NCBI RefSeq assembly: GCF_004118285.1
Contig: NZ_SDHY01000002.1
Span: 62,001 to 126,000, forward strand
Source: Aquirufa rosea
GTDB taxonomy: Bacteria; Bacteroidota; Bacteroidia; Cytophagales; Spirosomataceae
Length of the DNA: 64,000 bases
Reading direction: 5' to 3'
Positions 17,304 through 27,125 of the stretch are shown here, one piece after another. Each line of letters opens with the position of its first letter. Position 1 is the stretch's first letter. The notes beneath the pieces are model-generated. The model was not told the origin of the DNA. It ran no database searches and saw only the letters and a program-made list of their open reading frames with translations. The translations under genes and the position numbers were made by a program.

Positions 17304-20228
17304 TTATTTTTTATCTTTTTTCGACGAACCCAAGTCGATAACAATAGGTGCTGCCACAAATATAGATGAATATGCACCAAATACAACACCAATAAACATG
17401 GCGAAAGAGAATCCTCTTAGTACATCTCCACCGAAGAAAAGCAATACAGTAACCACTAAAAATACGGTAGTCGCAGTCATCACGGTACGTGACATGGTGT
17501 GGTTGATGGACTCATTGATGGTTTTAATCATCAAGGCTTTGTTGTTCATATCAGGGTTCACACCAATTTCCTCTCGGATACGATCAAATACTACCACGGT
17601 ATCATTGATGGAATAACCAATTACCGTCAATATCGCAGCAATAAACACTTGATCTACTTCTAATTCGAAACCAAATAAACGAACGATTCCTACCATACCC
17701 AATACTACCAATGTATCGTGCAATAGGGCAATGATACCTCCCAAAGAGTATTGCCATTTACGGAAACGAATCAAGATGTAGATGAAGATGGCAATCAGTG
17801 CATAGAAAATTGACACAAATGATTGAGTCAAAATATCATCCGCTACGGTTGCTCCCACTTTTGACTCAGATAAAATCTTAGGATTATTAGCCGAAAACTC
17901 TTTTAATCCCTTTTCTAAAGCCGTTCTAACTGTATTGTTCGCTTGAATCGACTCATCTTCCACTAAATAAGAAGTAGTCACTTTCAACTTGGTTTGACCG
18001 TTATAAGTCTTCACCTCAGAACCTACTCCATTAAAGTCATCTTTTAAAGCTTCTTTCACCAAACCAGCCTCAACTGGCTTTGAGAACTCCACCACATAGG
18101 AACGTCCACCTTTAAAGTCTACTCCAAGGTTGAATCCTCCTTGCATAAACAATACCACAGCTCCAGCAATAATTAAACACCATGAGAACCAGTAAGAATA
18201 TTTACGCTTTCCAATGAAATCGAAATTCATTCCTTTGAAAAGATCCTTAGAAATAAATGTCTCAAAAGTCATCTCCTTTTCTTTTCCGGCCTTAATGGCA
18301 CGCTTTGCCATCCAGTCGATGAAAATATGGGACAAATACACTGCAGTAAATACGGAAGTAGCTAAACCAATACACAGTGTTACTCCGAAGCCTTTTACTG
18401 AACCTGATCCAAAAATAATCAAGATAACACCCACTAAAACTGTAGTGATATTACCATCCAAGATAGCACTCAATGCCTTTTCGTATCCTAAGTTGATGGC
18501 ATCCAATAATCCTTTCCCCTTATGCAACTCCTCGCGAATACGCTCATTAATCAATACGTTGGCGTCTACCGCCATACCTAGTGTTAAAACTACACCCGCG
18601 ATACCCGGTAAAGTCAAGGAAGCTTGAATTTGAACCAAAACTCCGGCAATAAAGAATAAGTTGAACAACAAAGATAAGTTGGCCATCCAACCCGGAGCAC
18701 CGTAGTAGCCTACCATGAACACAATCACTAATAACAAACCAATGGCCATGGAAATATATCCTTGATTGATCGCCTCATTACCTAATGAGGGGCCGATGAA
18801 AGCGTCCTCTACGATACGAGTAGGGGCAGGTAACTTTCCAGCCTTCAACACATTAGCTAGATCCTTTGCCTCTTCTACAGTGAAATTACCTGAGATAGAG
18901 GAACGACCACCTGGAATCTCACCATTAATTACTGGGGCAGAATACACATAACCATCTAATACGATGGCGATACGACGACCTACATTAGCACCAGTAAGGT
19001 TTTTCCAAATACGAGCACCTGTTCCATTCATAGACATAGTTACTTCTGCACGACCCGTTTGATCAAAGTCTTGTGCGGCATCAGTAATCACATCACCTTC
19101 TAATGGAGCTGATTGACCTTCTCCCTTCTTTAATGCTTCTAAACTTAAAATCTCATCGCCGTTTGTCGATGGGGTACCTTTAGCTGACCAGGCAAATGTC
19201 AAGTTCGCTGGGAAGAAAGCCTTCACTTCTGGACGACGAAACAAAGCGTTCACACGAGCAGTATCTTTACGATATACGCCAATGCCATTGCCCATTTGAA
19301 CAAATAATTTTGTCAGGGCATTACCCGCAGATGTATCTGCCTTCGCCTTTCCAGAATCTGATTTAGAAGATGATGCCAATTGAGATGCTAGGGCGTTGGA
19401 AGCAGTATCCTTTGTAGCCGTAGCTGGTTTAGCTGCAACAGCAGGAGCCTTAGTTTCTTGCTCTAATAAAGCACCCAAAGCATTTAAGCCAGCACCATAT
19501 TCGTTCAATTCATAACACTCAATAAACTCTAGCTTAGCCGCGCCTGACAATAATTTACGAGCTCGCTCTGGATTATCCACACCTGGTAATTCTACTTGAA
19601 TACGGTTAGAACCTGGCAAACGCTGAATATTTGGGTTAGCCACACCAAATTTGTCAATACGTGCCTGAATGATTTTGTACACGCGATCTACCGCTCCGTC
19701 AATCTCCGCATTGATCACTTTCTTCACCTGAGAATCAGAAGAAGTTGAACTAATTTTACCTCTATTCACTGAATTAGCAAATACAGAAGCTAGCTTTTGG
19801 TTCGGTGCAATTTTAGCAAAGGCAGCATAGAACAACTCATTGAAAGGCAAGGTCGAATTCACCTGTTGCTTCGTAGCCTCAGCTAATGCCTTTTCAAAAT
19901 TCGGGTCATTGCTTTTACCGGAAAGAGCGCGTAAAATCTCATCTGGAGAAACCTCCAAAACAGCATGTAAACCACCTTCTAAGTCAAGACCTTTTTGTAA
20001 AGCATATTGAGTAACCTCTTGGAATGTATATCCTAAATAAACGGGTTGTTTCCAAAGAGAGTCAATAAAACGCAAACGCTTAGCAGGATCATACTTGCCA
20101 TCTTTGGTCGTAGCATAAGAAACCGCTTGATCACGTAATTGATTAGCTTTCCAAGTAAAGGAAAGGAAGAAAATACATAAGGCTGAAATAATCGTAGTCA
20201 GCCATATAATGGCACTTTTGTAACGCAT
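17304..20228 (-). CDS. secDF: Fused protein translocase subunit SecDF
   Basis: A 974-residue inner-membrane protein that uses the proton gradient to help Sec export. The SecD half has the first TM (about 7-27), DLEGGLHAVLEV (about 75), a large periplasmic domain and TM block with GMAVDANVLINERIREE. The SecF half begins about residue 665 (FDFIGKRKYSYW) and has GVDFKGGRSY and GYSINDTVVVFDRIRE. The fusion is normal in Bacteroidota. An Ala/Ser/Lys-rich low-complexity insertion at about residues 265-315 lies in the periplasmic P1 region. A small gene (20286-20639) precedes it by 57 bp and may be cotranscribed. Confidence 0.96.
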   Translation of the reverse strand: MRYKSAIIWLTTIISALCIFFLSFTWKANQLRDQAVSYATTKDGKYDPAKRLRFIDSLWKQPVYLGYTFQEVTQYALQKGLDLEGGLHAVLEVSPDEILRALSGKSNDPNFEKALAEATKQQVNSTLPFNELFYAAFAKIAPNQKLASVFANSVNRGKISSTSSDSQVKKVINAEIDGAVDRVYKIIQARIDKFGVANPNIQRLPGSNRIQVELPGVDNPERARKLLSGAAKLEFIECYELNEYGAGLNALGALLEQETKAPAVAAKPATATKDTASNALASQLASSSKSDSGKAKADTSAGNALTKLFVQMGNGIGVYRKDTARVNALFRRPEVKAFFPANLTFAWSAKGTPSTNGDEILSLEALKKGEGQSAPLEGDVITDAAQDFDQTGRAEVTMSMNGTGARIWKNLTGANVGRRIAIVLDGYVYSAPVINGEIPGGRSSISGNFTVEEAKDLANVLKAGKLPAPTRIVEDAFIGPSLGNEAINQGYISMAIGLLLVIVFMVGYYGAPGWMANLSLLFNLFFIAGVLVQIQASLTLPGIAGVVLTLGMAVDANVLINERIREELHKGKGLLDAINLGYEKALSAILDGNITTVLVGVILIIFGSGSVKGFGVTLCIGLATSVFTAVYLSHIFIDWMAKRAIKAGKEKEMTFETFISKDLFKGMNFDFIGKRKYSYWFSWCLIIAGAVVLFMQGGFNLGVDFKGGRSYVVEFSKPVEAGLVKEALKDDFNGVGSEVKTYNGQTKLKVTTSYLVEDESIQANNTVRTALEKGLKEFSANNPKILSESKVGATVADDILTQSFVSIFYALIAIFIYILIRFRKWQYSLGGIIALLHDTLVVLGMVGIVRLFGFELEVDQVFIAAILTVIGYSINDTVVVFDRIREEIGVNPDMNNKALMIKTINESINHTMSRTVMTATTVFLVVTVLLFFGGDVLRGFSFAMFIGVVFGAYSSIFVAAPIVIDLGSSKKDKK

Positions 20229-20285
20229 AATAGTAAATTAAAAATGAAATAAATGAATATAATTGTCCTTAAAACAAGACAATCA

Positions 20286-20639
20286 TCAAGGGGCCAGAGT
20301 GGCTATAAATTGAGTAAATAGAATACTCAGAATTTGGGCACGTGGTAATGAAATAGGTAATTTGATGGCATGCAAAGTCTCCTGAAAAATCGGAATATTG
20401 ATTTGAGGAAAGACCCAATCACTTGGAAAATCAAGCTGTAAATGACTACTTACCTGATAAACGGGGTGCTCTGCTTTAATAATAGTTTCCTTAGAGGAAT
20501 CCTTTTTGCCACTGGTTGTAGTCTTTTCAGTTTTATGTTGTTCCTTTCCTACTCCTAACAAAGAAATAGGATTTGCCACCATCCAGAATAGGACGGGAAG
20601 AAACAAAAACAACTGAAAAATATTTACCTTCTTTTGCAT
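20286..20639 (-). CDS. Small exported or membrane protein, unknown
   Basis: 117 residues from the ATG at 20639 (in-frame upstream codons give 130 but start at a poorer site). A hydrophobic segment (about 5-25) is followed by a Lys/Thr/Ser-rich linker and a domain with PHVYQVSSH-like beta character, ending in a hydrophobic tail. I do not recognise a family. It lies directly upstream of secDF on the same strand, so a link to the envelope is possible but unproven. Confidence 0.6.
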   Translation of the reverse strand: MQKKVNIFQLFLFLPVLFWMVANPISLLGVGKEQHKTEKTTTSGKKDSSKETIIKAEHPVYQVSSHLQLDFPSDWVFPQINIPIFQETLHAIKLPISLPRAQILSILFTQFIATLAP

Positions 20640-20705
20640 GATGGAGTGCAAAAATAGGACATTTTTTTTACAAATCAATTTCCCCTAGCTTACAATTAAA
20701 ATTAG

Positions 20706-20713
20706 TAAATTTG
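20706..20713 (+). promoter_or_regulatory. Candidate -7 box of nadC-nadA
   Basis: TAAATTTG is a perfect match to the Bacteroidota -7 consensus TAnnTTTG, 19 nt before the nadC ATG. A -33 TTG at the proper distance is not evident. Confidence 0.45.
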
Positions 20714-20732
20714 CGAAACAAAACACCCAACC

Positions 20733-21593
20733 ATGCTGGCTTACCTGGACCCTACACATATTAAGTCTTTTATTCAAGCTGCTTTGAGAGAAGACGTGGG
20801 TCCTGGAGATTTCACCTCTCTTGCCACCGTGGATACATCCACTCAAGGAAAAGCTCATTTAATAGTTAAGGATTCTGGCATCTTAGCAGGAGTAGAAATG
20901 GCTCACTACATTTTTAAGGAAGTGGATCCTTTACTCCATGTACAAACTTTCTTGATGGATGGCGCCAACATTCAGCCAGGACAAGTAGTTTTAGATGTAC
21001 AAGGAAATGCACAATCCATTCTAAAAGCAGAGCGACTCGTTCTGAACTGCATGCAAAGGATGTCAGGAATTGCCACCTATACCCGAAAAATGGTCAATCT
21101 GTTGGAAGGTACTCGATGTCAATTATTGGACACTCGGAAAACAACTCCCAATTTCCGAATTGCAGAGAAATGGGCTTGTAAGATTGGTGGAGCTGTCAAC
21201 CACCGCTATGCCTTATATGATATGATTTTAATCAAAGATAATCATGTCGATTATGCAGGTGGAATCAAAGCTGCCCTAAAAAAAGCTCAGGAATACAACC
21301 AAAGTCATGCACTTGGCTTGGCTATCGAAATCGAGGTGCGCAATGAAGCAGAATTGGATGAGGTCTTAGAAGTAGGTGGAATACAACGTATAATGTTAGA
21401 TAATTTTAGCCCAGATAGACTCCGTGATGCAGTTCGCAAAATCAATGGAAGATATATTACAGAGGCTTCTGGTGGTATCACAGAAAATACCCTTCGGGCC
21501 TACGGCGAAACGGGCGTTAATTATATTTCTATGGGAGCATTAACTCATCAAATTAAAAGTTTAGATCTAAGCTTAAAAGCAACAAAAGCATGA
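20733..21593 (+). CDS. nadC: Nicotinate-nucleotide pyrophosphorylase (quinolinate phosphoribosyltransferase)
   Basis: A 286-residue enzyme that makes nicotinate mononucleotide from quinolinate and PRPP. Visible family marks are REDVGPGDFTS near the N-terminus, DTRKTTPNFR (about 133-142), LIKDNHVDYAGG (about 168-178) and EVEVRNEAELDE-like sequence followed by IMLDNFSPD. The length is normal. Its stop overlaps the nadA start by 4 bp (ATGA), so the two are translationally coupled. Confidence 0.96.
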   Translation: MLAYLDPTHIKSFIQAALREDVGPGDFTSLATVDTSTQGKAHLIVKDSGILAGVEMAHYIFKEVDPLLHVQTFLMDGANIQPGQVVLDVQGNAQSILKAERLVLNCMQRMSGIATYTRKMVNLLEGTRCQLLDTRKTTPNFRIAEKWACKIGGAVNHRYALYDMILIKDNHVDYAGGIKAALKKAQEYNQSHALGLAIEIEVRNEAELDEVLEVGGIQRIMLDNFSPDRLRDAVRKINGRYITEASGGITENTLRAYGETGVNYISMGALTHQIKSLDLSLKATKA

Positions 21594-22576
21594 ATTTACA
21601 GGAAGAAGCAGTAGAAGTAGGATATATCAGTAGATCAGCCCCCAAGGGAGCTGAATTAATTAATGCCATCAAAAAACTGAAAGCGGAAAAAAACGCCGTG
21701 ATATTGGCGCATTATTATGTGGACGGAGAAATTCAGGAATTAGCTGATTATGTGGGAGATAGCCTAGGGTTATCCCAAGCTGCGGAAAAGACAGATGCTG
21801 ATCTGATTGTGTTTTGCGGTGTACACTTTATGGGAGAAACCGCTAAAATATTGAATCCAAGTAAAAAGGTGGTAGTACCCGATTTCAATGCGGGCTGTTC
21901 TTTGGCAGATTCTGTACCGGTAGAAGAATTTGCGGCACTAAAAGCCCAACATCCTGATGCGGTGGTGGTAAGCTATATTAACTGCTCGGCAGAGATTAAA
22001 GCCATGACCGACATTATTTGTACTTCCTCCAATGCCGTACAAGTAGTAGAATCTATTCCTGCTGATAAAGAAATCATCTTTGCCCCAGATGCCAATTTAG
22101 GAAGATACGTAGCCCATAAAACTGGTCGAGAACTGATATTATGGGAAGGTGCTTGTATGGTGCATATTGACATTTCCTTAGAAAAATTAAAGCAATTGAG
22201 AGTCGAATTTCCAGATGCTTTGTTGATTGCCCACCCAGAGTGTCAAGAAATGATTTTACGGGAAGCAGATTATGTGGGTAGCACTACTGCGCTATTGAAC
22301 TACGTAGAAAAATCCGATAAACAAACCTTTATTGTCGCGACTGAAGCAGGTATATTACATAAAATGAAATTGGCCGTTCCCAATAAACATTTGATTCCTG
22401 CCCCAGCCAATGAACAAAATTCATGTGCCTGCAGCGAATGCCCATACATGAAAATGAATACGATGGAAAAGTTGTACAATGCTTTATTTTACGAACTCCC
22501 AGAAATTCATTTAAGCGAAGAAATACGTGTTCCCGCTTACAAGGCACTGAAGGCCATGTTGGAAATTTCCAAATAA
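21590..22576 (+). CDS. nadA: Quinolinate synthase
   Basis: A 328-residue [4Fe-4S] enzyme that condenses iminoaspartate with dihydroxyacetone phosphate. It has AHYYVDGEIQELADYVGDS at about residues 41-60 and MGETAKIL. Cysteines that fit the three cluster ligands lie in FCGVHFMGE, NCSAEIKAMTD and NSCACSECPYM. It needs the product of NadB, which is encoded 13 kb away at 35520-37109. Confidence 0.96.
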   Translation: MNLQEEAVEVGYISRSAPKGAELINAIKKLKAEKNAVILAHYYVDGEIQELADYVGDSLGLSQAAEKTDADLIVFCGVHFMGETAKILNPSKKVVVPDFNAGCSLADSVPVEEFAALKAQHPDAVVVSYINCSAEIKAMTDIICTSSNAVQVVESIPADKEIIFAPDANLGRYVAHKTGRELILWEGACMVHIDISLEKLKQLRVEFPDALLIAHPECQEMILREADYVGSTTALLNYVEKSDKQTFIVATEAGILHKMKLAVPNKHLIPAPANEQNSCACSECPYMKMNTMEKLYNALFYELPEIHLSEEIRVPAYKALKAMLEISK

Positions 22577-22615
22577 AGGAATTCTAATTTGTTAATCAGT
22601 TCTTGCGATCTGAAG

Positions 22616-22692
22616 ATTTCACCCGGATTTCACTTGAAATTCACCTGAATTTCACTTGGGGCTTACCTGAATTTCACTTGAGTTTCATTTAG
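22616..22692 (+). repeat. Seven tandem 11-bp repeats
   Basis: Seven consecutive 11-bp units run from 22616 to 22692 with consensus ATTTCACTTGA; units 2, 4 and 6 are identical or within one base, and units 3 and 5 carry ACCTGA. The exact helical period is notable. The array lies after the nadA stop and merges with the palindrome that follows. Confidence 0.8.
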
Positions 22693-22728
22693 ATTTGTCA
22701 ACTTTGTCAAAGTTGACAAATCTAAATG
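22686..22728. repeat. 21-bp perfect inverted repeat
   Basis: Arms 22686-22706 and 22708-22728 are perfectly complementary around a single T. The core is TTTGTCAACTTTG and its complement. It lies between convergent nadA and the RidA gene and may act as a bidirectional terminator, although no long T-run follows. Confidence 0.8.
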
Positions 22729-22753
22729 AGGAAAAGCAAAAATAAAAATCAAC

Positions 22754-23227
22754 TTATTGATGTAATTCGAATAAGGCTTCAATCTCGACAGGAATATTAT
22801 CGGGTAAAGTTCCCATCCCAACTGCACTCCTAACTCCTATCCCCCTTTCTTCTCCCCATACCTTGGCAAACAATTCGCTACATCCATTGATGATGTAAGG
22901 ATGACGTTCAAAATCAGCTGTACAATTCACCATTCCCAATACTTTTACCACTCTTTTGATTCGATTTAAACTACCTAATTGAGCTTTCAAGGTAGCTAAA
23001 ATGGTTAATCCAACTTGTTGGGCAGCTAGTTTACCCTCTTCCATAGATAAGGCATCTCCCACTCTTCCTATGATCAGCTGGCCATTTGTTTGAACAGGAC
23101 CATGTCCTGAAACATAGTATAATTCTCCCATTTGAAGCCCAGGCTTGTAAACGCCGAGTGGGCTAGGAGCTGGCGGTAATTCCAAATTTAAGGCTGCAAA
23201 ATTTTCTTCAGGTGTATGCTTATCCAT
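22754..23227 (-). CDS. RidA/YjgF-family protein
   Basis: A 157-residue member of the RidA-like superfamily. Members deaminate reactive enamine/imine intermediates or have related roles. Visible marks are ELYYVSGHGPVQ, RVVKVLGMVNCTADF and a C-terminal VEIEALFEL. The RidA arginine at about position 105 is replaced by a different context (SELFAKVWGEERGIGVRSAVG), which fits the longer YjgF-like branch and not canonical RidA. Its start overlaps the end of the GH63 gene by 8 bp, so it is the second gene of that operon. Confidence 0.85.
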   Translation of the reverse strand: MDKHTPEENFAALNLELPPAPSPLGVYKPGLQMGELYYVSGHGPVQTNGQLIIGRVGDALSMEEGKLAAQQVGLTILATLKAQLGSLNRIKRVVKVLGMVNCTADFERHPYIINGCSELFAKVWGEERGIGVRSAVGMGTLPDNIPVEIEALFELHQ

Positions 23228-25856
23228 ATAGTTGATGTATGATTTCTGAAATTAAACCCGTCCAACCCGTCTGATGGCTGGCACCCAATCCTTTCCCTGT
23301 ATCCCCGTCAAAATACTCAAAAAACAAGATGGAATCCTTGAAATGTTCATCTTCTTGCATTTTCTCATAACTTCCATACATAGGAATTTTCCCCTCCTTA
23401 TTGCGTAAAAACAAATCCAGTAAGCGCTTAGAAACTCCTTCTGCCGCATCCTTGATATTGACCATGACTCCTGAATTAGTGGGAAACTCCACCTCGTAGT
23501 CAGTACCGTAATAATCCGAGAATTTCCTCAAGGAGTCAATAATTAAGAAATTCATGGGGAACCAAATAGGCCCTCGCCAATTGGAATTACCACCAAACAT
23601 ATCCCCAGTAGATTCTGCTGGGTCATAATTTACCTGAATAGTTCCTCCCTCATAATTAAATCGATAAGGATGTTCTTTGTGGTATTTGGATAAAGTTCTA
23701 ATACCATAATCAGATAAAAACTCTGTTTCGTCGAACATTCTCTTCATGATCATCTTCATTCGATGCCCCCTCAAAATGGATAAAAGTCGACTTTCTCCTT
23801 TTCCCGGTTCATACCATCGAGAGATAAGATTGGCCAAATCGGGACGGTTGTTTAATACCCATTCCACTCGGCGCTTAAATAGAGGTAATTTTTCCAACAT
23901 ATCAGAGGTTAAGACCTCCACCGCAAATAGAGGAATTAGCCCCACCATAGAACGCAGTTTTAATAACATGACACTACCATCTTCCTTGTGCAGCATATCA
24001 TAATAAAACTGGTCATCCTCATCCCAAAGGTTTACTTTATCTCCTCCAATGGCCTGCATGGCACCTGCAATATGCAAAAAGTGCTCAAAAAACTTGGAAG
24101 CCATATCCTGATAAACCGGATTTTCAAGGGAAATCTCACAAGCGATGCGAAGCATATTCAAGCTATACATGGCCATCCAACCCGTGCCATCAGCCTGCTC
24201 TAAATGTCCTCCCGTTGGCAATGTCGCCGATCGATCAAAGACCCCAATATTATCCATCCCCAAAAATCCACCTCCAAAAATATTGTTTCCTCCTTCATCT
24301 TTTAAATTAACCCACCAAGTAAAATTCAATAACAATTTATGAAAAATTCGCTCCAAGAAAGTCACATCACCCACCCCATTCATCTGCTTATCTATCTCGT
24401 AAACTTTCCACGTTGCCCAAGCATGTACAGGAGGATTGACGTCTGAAAATGACCACTCATAAGCTGGTATCTGCCCATTGGGGTGCATATAATACTCTCT
24501 AAGAATAACCGCTAATTGCCTCTTGGCAAAATCTGGATCTAAACGAGCTAAAGGCAAGGTATGAAAGGCCAAATCCCAAGCAGCAAACCATGGGTATTCC
24601 CATTTGTCAGGCATTGACAATATGTTGGCCGCATACATGTGACGCCAAGTATGATTACGCCCAAACTTCCTACTTGGATGCGGCGCTGGCATGGCGGGAT
24701 CACCTTTGATCCATTCAAAAACATTATAATAATACCACTGTTTAGTCCAAAGCATCCCCGCATAGGATTGCCGCTGAATATTTCTCAGTTTTTCATCCTT
24801 TACTTGTCCATGCAATTCCTCATAAAATTCATTCGCCTCCTGAATCCTCTTGGCATAAATAGCATCAAAATCCTCGAATGGATGCGCCATCGACTGGTTG
24901 GTCAATCGAAGACGAAATACTTTTTTGCCCCCTGCTGGCACCTTTGCGGAAAATCGAACGGCCGCCTTACTACCTATATTATTGGGATTAACCGCATTTT
25001 TTGCCTTGTTTACGATATAATCATTGATTCCATCCTTCACAAAATGACTAAGATTTGGAGAATCATGTAAGCGCCTGAAATTGGTCTCATTATCACAAAA
25101 CAAAAACTCGTCCGGATTTTCTGCATAAAGCTTGAAGCGTCCCACGACCCGATGATCCACCTCAATAAAAGAGTGTCCTACTCCCGTCAGTAAAGGCTTG
25201 TATTTATAATTTTCGTATCCCCAACACCAGGTATTTCTATACCAAATAGTCGGTAAAACCGTGATGGGTGCCGCTACTTTAGCTCTATTTTCAACCGTCA
25301 CCTGAATCAAAATATCCTGCTCATCGGCTTTGGCATACTCCATTTTGATGTCAAAATACTCATTACGATCAAAAATACCGGTATCTAATAGCTCGTATTC
25401 TGGTTCTAAGCGAGTCCTTTTTTTACTTTCATCAATGAGTTTTTGATAAGGAAAAGCCTGATGCGGGTATTTATAACTCATGCGCATGTAGGAATGCGTA
25501 GGCGTAGAATCCTCGTAGTAATACAGCTCTTTGACATCTTCACCGTGATTGGATTCACCACCCGTCAGCCCAAAAAATCTTTCTTTTAAGATATGATCTT
25601 TATGGTTCCAGAACGCAAATGCAAAACAAACATGTTGTTTATTATCCGAAATTCCACCTATACCCTCCTCGCCCCAGCGATAGGCTTTGGATCTCGCCAT
25701 ATCATGCGTGATGGAATCCCATGCATTCCCATGTGCGGAATAATCCTCACGTACTGTTCCCCATTGTCGCTCCGTCAAATATGGCCCCCACTTCTTCCAA
25801 CCCTTATTATCATTCCGAGTTTTTAATCGTGCCCGCTCCGCTCCTAATTCCGACAT
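23220..25856 (-). CDS. Glycoside hydrolase family 63-like glucosidase
   Basis: An 878-residue protein from ATG 25856 (the longer form from 25901 adds 15 residues that look like leader). It has the GH63 pattern: an N-terminal beta-domain (WGPYLTERQWGTVREDYS, about 30) and a C-terminal (alpha/alpha)6 barrel with WAAWDLAFHTLPLARLDPDFAK and EWSFSDVNPPVHAWA, which hold the acidic catalytic residues of the family. Bacterial members act on alpha-glucosides, including mannosylglycerate or glucosylglycerate types. No signal peptide is seen, so it is probably cytoplasmic. The substrate is not known. Confidence 0.87.
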   Translation of the reverse strand: MSELGAERARLKTRNDNKGWKKWGPYLTERQWGTVREDYSAHGNAWDSITHDMARSKAYRWGEEGIGGISDNKQHVCFAFAFWNHKDHILKERFFGLTGGESNHGEDVKELYYYEDSTPTHSYMRMSYKYPHQAFPYQKLIDESKKRTRLEPEYELLDTGIFDRNEYFDIKMEYAKADEQDILIQVTVENRAKVAAPITVLPTIWYRNTWCWGYENYKYKPLLTGVGHSFIEVDHRVVGRFKLYAENPDEFLFCDNETNFRRLHDSPNLSHFVKDGINDYIVNKAKNAVNPNNIGSKAAVRFSAKVPAGGKKVFRLRLTNQSMAHPFEDFDAIYAKRIQEANEFYEELHGQVKDEKLRNIQRQSYAGMLWTKQWYYYNVFEWIKGDPAMPAPHPSRKFGRNHTWRHMYAANILSMPDKWEYPWFAAWDLAFHTLPLARLDPDFAKRQLAVILREYYMHPNGQIPAYEWSFSDVNPPVHAWATWKVYEIDKQMNGVGDVTFLERIFHKLLLNFTWWVNLKDEGGNNIFGGGFLGMDNIGVFDRSATLPTGGHLEQADGTGWMAMYSLNMLRIACEISLENPVYQDMASKFFEHFLHIAGAMQAIGGDKVNLWDEDDQFYYDMLHKEDGSVMLLKLRSMVGLIPLFAVEVLTSDMLEKLPLFKRRVEWVLNNRPDLANLISRWYEPGKGESRLLSILRGHRMKMIMKRMFDETEFLSDYGIRTLSKYHKEHPYRFNYEGGTIQVNYDPAESTGDMFGGNSNWRGPIWFPMNFLIIDSLRKFSDYYGTDYEVEFPTNSGVMVNIKDAAEGVSKRLLDLFLRNKEGKIPMYGSYEKMQEDEHFKDSILFFEYFDGDTGKGLGASHQTGWTGLISEIIHQLYG

Positions 25857-26090
25857 ATCGTTTAATTTGTATGAATAAATGCAATTCGCAAAGTTATTCA
25901 TTTCATGCAGAATGGAAATATTATCAGAGGCGAATTGTAAACAAGCATTGAAAAATACTATTTCATGGAAAAAGAGTGAAAATCCAATGAGTACTCCCCT
26001 CTCAAATTCTTCTAAAATTCAATACCTTTAAACTTTAATTTGAGTTTACATAATCACTCTCTTACATAAATAATTACTTTAAGATCAAAA

Positions 26091-27062
26091 ATGCAGTTTA
26101 GTACCCCTGTATACATTCCTGAATCAGTTCATAAAATTACCGACAAAAGCACATTGCTCAGTATTGGTTCCTGTTTTGCAGAAAATATGGGCAAAAGATT
26201 GGAACTGTTACCTCTATCTATCCTAAATCAACCCTTCGGAACACTATTTCACCCTCAAGCAATTACAAATGCTTTGCAGACCCATAAGCTCTCCGCCATC
26301 GAATTGGTAAAACAACAGGGCGTTTGGCTACATCCTGATTATCATTCTAGCCTGTGTGCTAATGATGCCTCCGATTTAATGGAGCTTATTCAAGAGCGTC
26401 AACAAAAGGTCAAAAGGCAATTAGAACAATGCCAATTCCTTATGATTACTTGGGGAACTGCCTTTTATTATTGGGACAAAAAGCTGCGCAGACCCATCGC
26501 TAATTGCCACAAACAAGCCGCCCAATCATTCGAAAAACGCCTTTCTACTATCGAAGAAATAGTGGAAGTCTATCAAACATTTATCAAAAATACGCTACAA
26601 AAAAATCCTGATTTACGTATAATACTAAGTGTATCTCCCGTCAGACATACCAAAGATGGCTTACCAGAAAATGCTATATCCAAGGCTACGCTCCGCTTAG
26701 CTGCGCAAAAAATTCAGGAGATTTTCCCGCAGGTGGATTATTTCCCCGCCTATGAAATCATGATGGATGAATTGAGGGACTATCGATTCCATGCTTCTGA
26801 TTTAATCCACCCGAATGAAACGGCAGAAGAATATATTTGGCAGAAATTTAAGACCTGCTACCTGCATGACGACTTGATTGCCATTGAAAAAAAATGGAAA
26901 TCCGTCTATCAAACACTAGCGCATCAATTTCATCCAGCCAAAAAAGCCCTTTATCTACAAAATCTGGAACAAATCCTCAGCGAATATTCCCATGATTCTT
27001 TGGCATATGATACTCATAAAATCCAAGAGGCTATCCGTGCTCGAATTTTATCAATTACTTAA
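26091..27062 (+). CDS. GSCFA-family protein
   Basis: A 323-residue protein with the defining N-terminal motif GSCFA (residues 27-31, LSIGSCFAENMG). The family is SGNH/GDSL-esterase-like; the catalytic residues in this one would be the Ser of GSCFA and a C-terminal Asp-His (HASDLIHPNETAEEY, about 240). GSCFA proteins are common in Bacteroidota but their substrate is not settled. It is monocistronic, divergent from GH63. Confidence 0.88.
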   Translation: MQFSTPVYIPESVHKITDKSTLLSIGSCFAENMGKRLELLPLSILNQPFGTLFHPQAITNALQTHKLSAIELVKQQGVWLHPDYHSSLCANDASDLMELIQERQQKVKRQLEQCQFLMITWGTAFYYWDKKLRRPIANCHKQAAQSFEKRLSTIEEIVEVYQTFIKNTLQKNPDLRIILSVSPVRHTKDGLPENAISKATLRLAAQKIQEIFPQVDYFPAYEIMMDELRDYRFHASDLIHPNETAEEYIWQKFKTCYLHDDLIAIEKKWKSVYQTLAHQFHPAKKALYLQNLEQILSEYSHDSLAYDTHKIQEAIRARILSIT

Positions 27063-27093
27063 TGTAGGCAGGCAAAAAAAGGTGAAAATACCT

Positions 27094-27101
27094 TATATTT
27101 G
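27094..27101 (+). promoter_or_regulatory. Candidate -7 box of the Mrp operon
   Basis: TATATTTG is a perfect TAnnTTTG match, 24 nt before the Mrp start. No clear -33 box is seen. Confidence 0.45.
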
Positions 27102-27125
27102 AGGTTTGATAGAGAAAGAACCGAC

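Noticed and set aside
22616-22692. Repeat array as CRISPR
   Set aside because: Units are 11 bp without spacers and no cas gene is present. The same holds for the ATGGTRA array at 43874-43918.
25857-25901. Longer N-terminus of the GH63 protein
   Set aside because: The 15 extra residues are not part of the domain, and MSELGAERARL at 25856 is a better start.
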